The notes beneath the pieces are model-generated. The model did no database searches. It worked only from the letters and a program-made list of their open reading frames with translations, and was not told where the DNA came from. A DNA stretch of 64,000 nucleotides from Blastopirellula retiformator (GTDB taxonomy: Bacteria; Planctomycetota; Planctomycetia; Pirellulales; Pirellulaceae). The stretch lies in contig NZ_SJPF01000004.1 of the NCBI RefSeq assembly GCF_007859755.1, positions 62,894 to 126,893 on the forward strand, written 5' to 3'. Positions 62,679-64,000 of the stretch are shown here, piece by piece. Every line of letters starts with the position of its first letter. Within the stretch, counting starts at the first letter, position 1. Both the position numbers and the translations under genes were made by a program.

Positions 62679-64000
62679 CTACATTGTCAAATGCGGATCA
62701 TCGACCGAGAATTCTGCGAACGCTTCGTCAATCTTCTCCGAACTTTCCGGCGACTCCTCGCTGAGCGCCTCCTCGGCGGCGGCGACGATCAACATCGTTT
62801 CCAGGTTCCCTTCGCTGACCGTCACGCTGCTCGCGATTTCGGAATCCGTCGTTGCCGATTCCTCTTCCGGAGTCGGTTGCGACGTCGTCGCGGTGCTGGC
62901 GGTCGGGCCAGGCACAAACAAAGGCATGTAGGTCGGTGCAGGCGTCGAAATAGGCGAGTCGGCCAGCATCTCGTCTTCGACGTCGACCGATTCGCCCTCT
63001 AGGACAAAACCGCTAACGCCCACCGATTCACCTTCCATCAGGCTCGCCCCCGAGTCGAAATAGGGGAAGCCGTCGAAATAGCTGCGAGCCCGATCTCGAG
63101 CGTTGAAGACCGTCGTTCCGATGTTTCGCACCATCAACGCCAGGTCGACTAGATCAACGTAGCCGTCATGCGTGAAGTCCATGCGGTAGAGTTGATTGGC
63201 GGGCGTCGCCGCCTTGCCGATGTTACGAATGATGTAGGTCAGGTCAACGATCGAGATCGTCCGATCATCATCTAGGTCGTACGGAACAGCAAACAGTTCG
63301 GTCGATGGGACGTTGACGCCGCTGACGCCGGTCGTTTCGTAACCGCCGCCGTATTGGACCGTCGCTCCGCCGCCAACAAGCGTGAAGTCCGTAACGACCG
63401 GATCAGCGTAATCGCTTGCCGGCGTATTTGCGACGCCATTGCCGAGCGACTGATCGGGGCCAAACAGAATCCGCCCGACCAACACCGACTTGCCATCATT
63501 TCCCAAGCCTGAGAGAGGCGTCGAGAAGGTTGCGCTGACTCGATCGGCATAGGAAGCATAGACGGTGTTGGAAGGCGTAAATTTCAGGTCCGAGTTGCTC
63601 GTGAATGAAGAGGCGTTGTGATATTCATTGGTATAATCGATCACAACTGAGACCGACTTCACCGAACCGGTTTCCGGGGCCCGGGCGTAGATCTCTACGT
63701 AAAAGCTGTCCCACTCGTCGATCCACTCTGCATTGTCAGGCAGAGTCACGACTTCTCCATTCGAATCGACCGTCGTCGGCTGCTTGACGATGCGCATTTC
63801 GACATCGACCGGCAATCCCGCTTCAACCACCTCCAGCGTAATCGTCGCCTCGGTGTAGTCGATTTCGTCGGGATCTAAGAAGCCGCCCCCCTCGAGATTG
63901 GCGGTCGGGTTCAGGCTGTTAAATTTGTACTCATCGATCCCCCCTTGCTTTGTGTCGGGGAAAAACTCGTTGCTGAGCGGATGCATTGCCGAGATCGTGA
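62679..64000 (-). CDS. Exported dockerin protein, N-terminus outside window
   Basis: The frame stays open through base 64000, so the start is beyond the window; an ATG at 63984-63986 is only internal. The visible 440 residues begin with beta-rich repeats (ATITLEVVEAGLPVDVEMRI, YVEIYARAPETGSVKSVSVV), consistent with cohesin- or Ig-like domains. They are followed by two dockerin-type calcium repeats (YDLDDDRTISIVDLTYIIRN and DFTHDGYVDLVDLALMVRN). A Glu/Ser/Thr linker and a short tail (EKIDEAFAEFSVDDPHLTM) close it. No catalytic motif is visible in this part. It is upstream of, and co-directional with, the metalloprotease-like gene. Confidence 0.8.
   Translation of the reverse strand, partial: TISAMHPLSNEFFPDTKQGGIDEYKFNSLNPTANLEGGGFLDPDEIDYTEATITLEVVEAGLPVDVEMRIVKQPTTVDSNGEVVTLPDNAEWIDEWDSFYVEIYARAPETGSVKSVSVVIDYTNEYHNASSFTSNSDLKFTPSNTVYASYADRVSATFSTPLSGLGNDGKSVLVGRILFGPDQSLGNGVANTPASDYADPVVTDFTLVGGGATVQYGGGYETTGVSGVNVPSTELFAVPYDLDDDRTISIVDLTYIIRNIGKAATPANQLYRMDFTHDGYVDLVDLALMVRNIGTTVFNARDRARSYFDGFPYFDSGASLMEGESVGVSGFVLEGESVDVEDEMLADSPISTPAPTYMPLFVPGPTASTATTSQPTPEEESATTDSEIASSVTVSEGNLETMLIVAAAEEALSEESPESSEKIDEAFAEFSVDDPHLTM

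Overview
The window reads as a chromosomal segment of a planctomycete, most probably from the Pirellulales (Blastopirellula/Rhodopirellula-like). The marker families are characteristic: sulfatases, a BBP7-type outer-membrane protein, an SHD1-domain protein, PQQ-like propeller proteins, and very large exported proteins that start with the planctomycete LEPR-type N-terminal motif and end in dockerin-like repeats. Base composition is moderately GC-rich and even, and genes are packed with few long gaps. I saw no rRNA, tRNA, CRISPR array or intact transposase.

Region 1 (1-9966): a sulfatase cut by the window edge, a small HExxH membrane protein translationally coupled to it, an alkaline-phosphatase-superfamily hydrolase, an SHD1-domain membrane protein, the ribosome-associated GTPase TypA/BipA, a second sulfatase, and a divergent cardiolipin synthase.

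Region 2 (10136-18277) is the most unusual part. A Pro/Ala/Thr-rich lipoprotein-like gene meets, tail to tail, a 1142-residue protein that fuses a Ser/Thr kinase to a tubulin/FtsZ-like domain. Just upstream on the same strand is an FHA protein with a degenerate EAL-like domain. Divergent from that is a receiver/degenerate-GGDEF/CBS protein. Together they look like a phosphorylation-based signalling module that includes a tubulin-like GTPase-fold domain.

Region 3 (18453-28644): small conserved-looking genes, a winged-helix AAA ATPase, a PRMT-like methyltransferase, then a tight five-gene run of histidine kinase, response regulator, STAS protein, PilB/GspE ATPase and PilC/GspF membrane protein. 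This suggests that a two-component/STAS switch is wired to a type IV pilus or type II secretion motor.

Region 4 (28885-37464): a UbiB-family kinase, a PQQ-like propeller protein, a secreted protein, then a decayed island. The island holds a MarR-family pseudogene with its operator still intact, an RND efflux pseudogene with internal deletions and a palindromic insertion, and two inverted copies of a MITE-like element flanking two metallophosphoesterase genes. The second copy supplies the stop codons of both neighbours. A frameshifted free-methionine-sulfoxide reductase (msrC) follows.

Region 5 (37868-64000): a BBP7 outer-membrane protein, then a cell-surface locus with four huge exported dockerin-bearing proteins. 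Three carry protease signatures or a protease-like fold: a subtilisin/sedolisin-like serine protease, a 4705-residue protein with a metzincin zinc motif, and an HExxH metalloprotease. All four end in Ser/Thr-rich linkers and short acidic tails. A SAM-methyltransferase-like gene sits between the first two. Their upstream regions share a 43-bp motif followed by strong inverted repeats.
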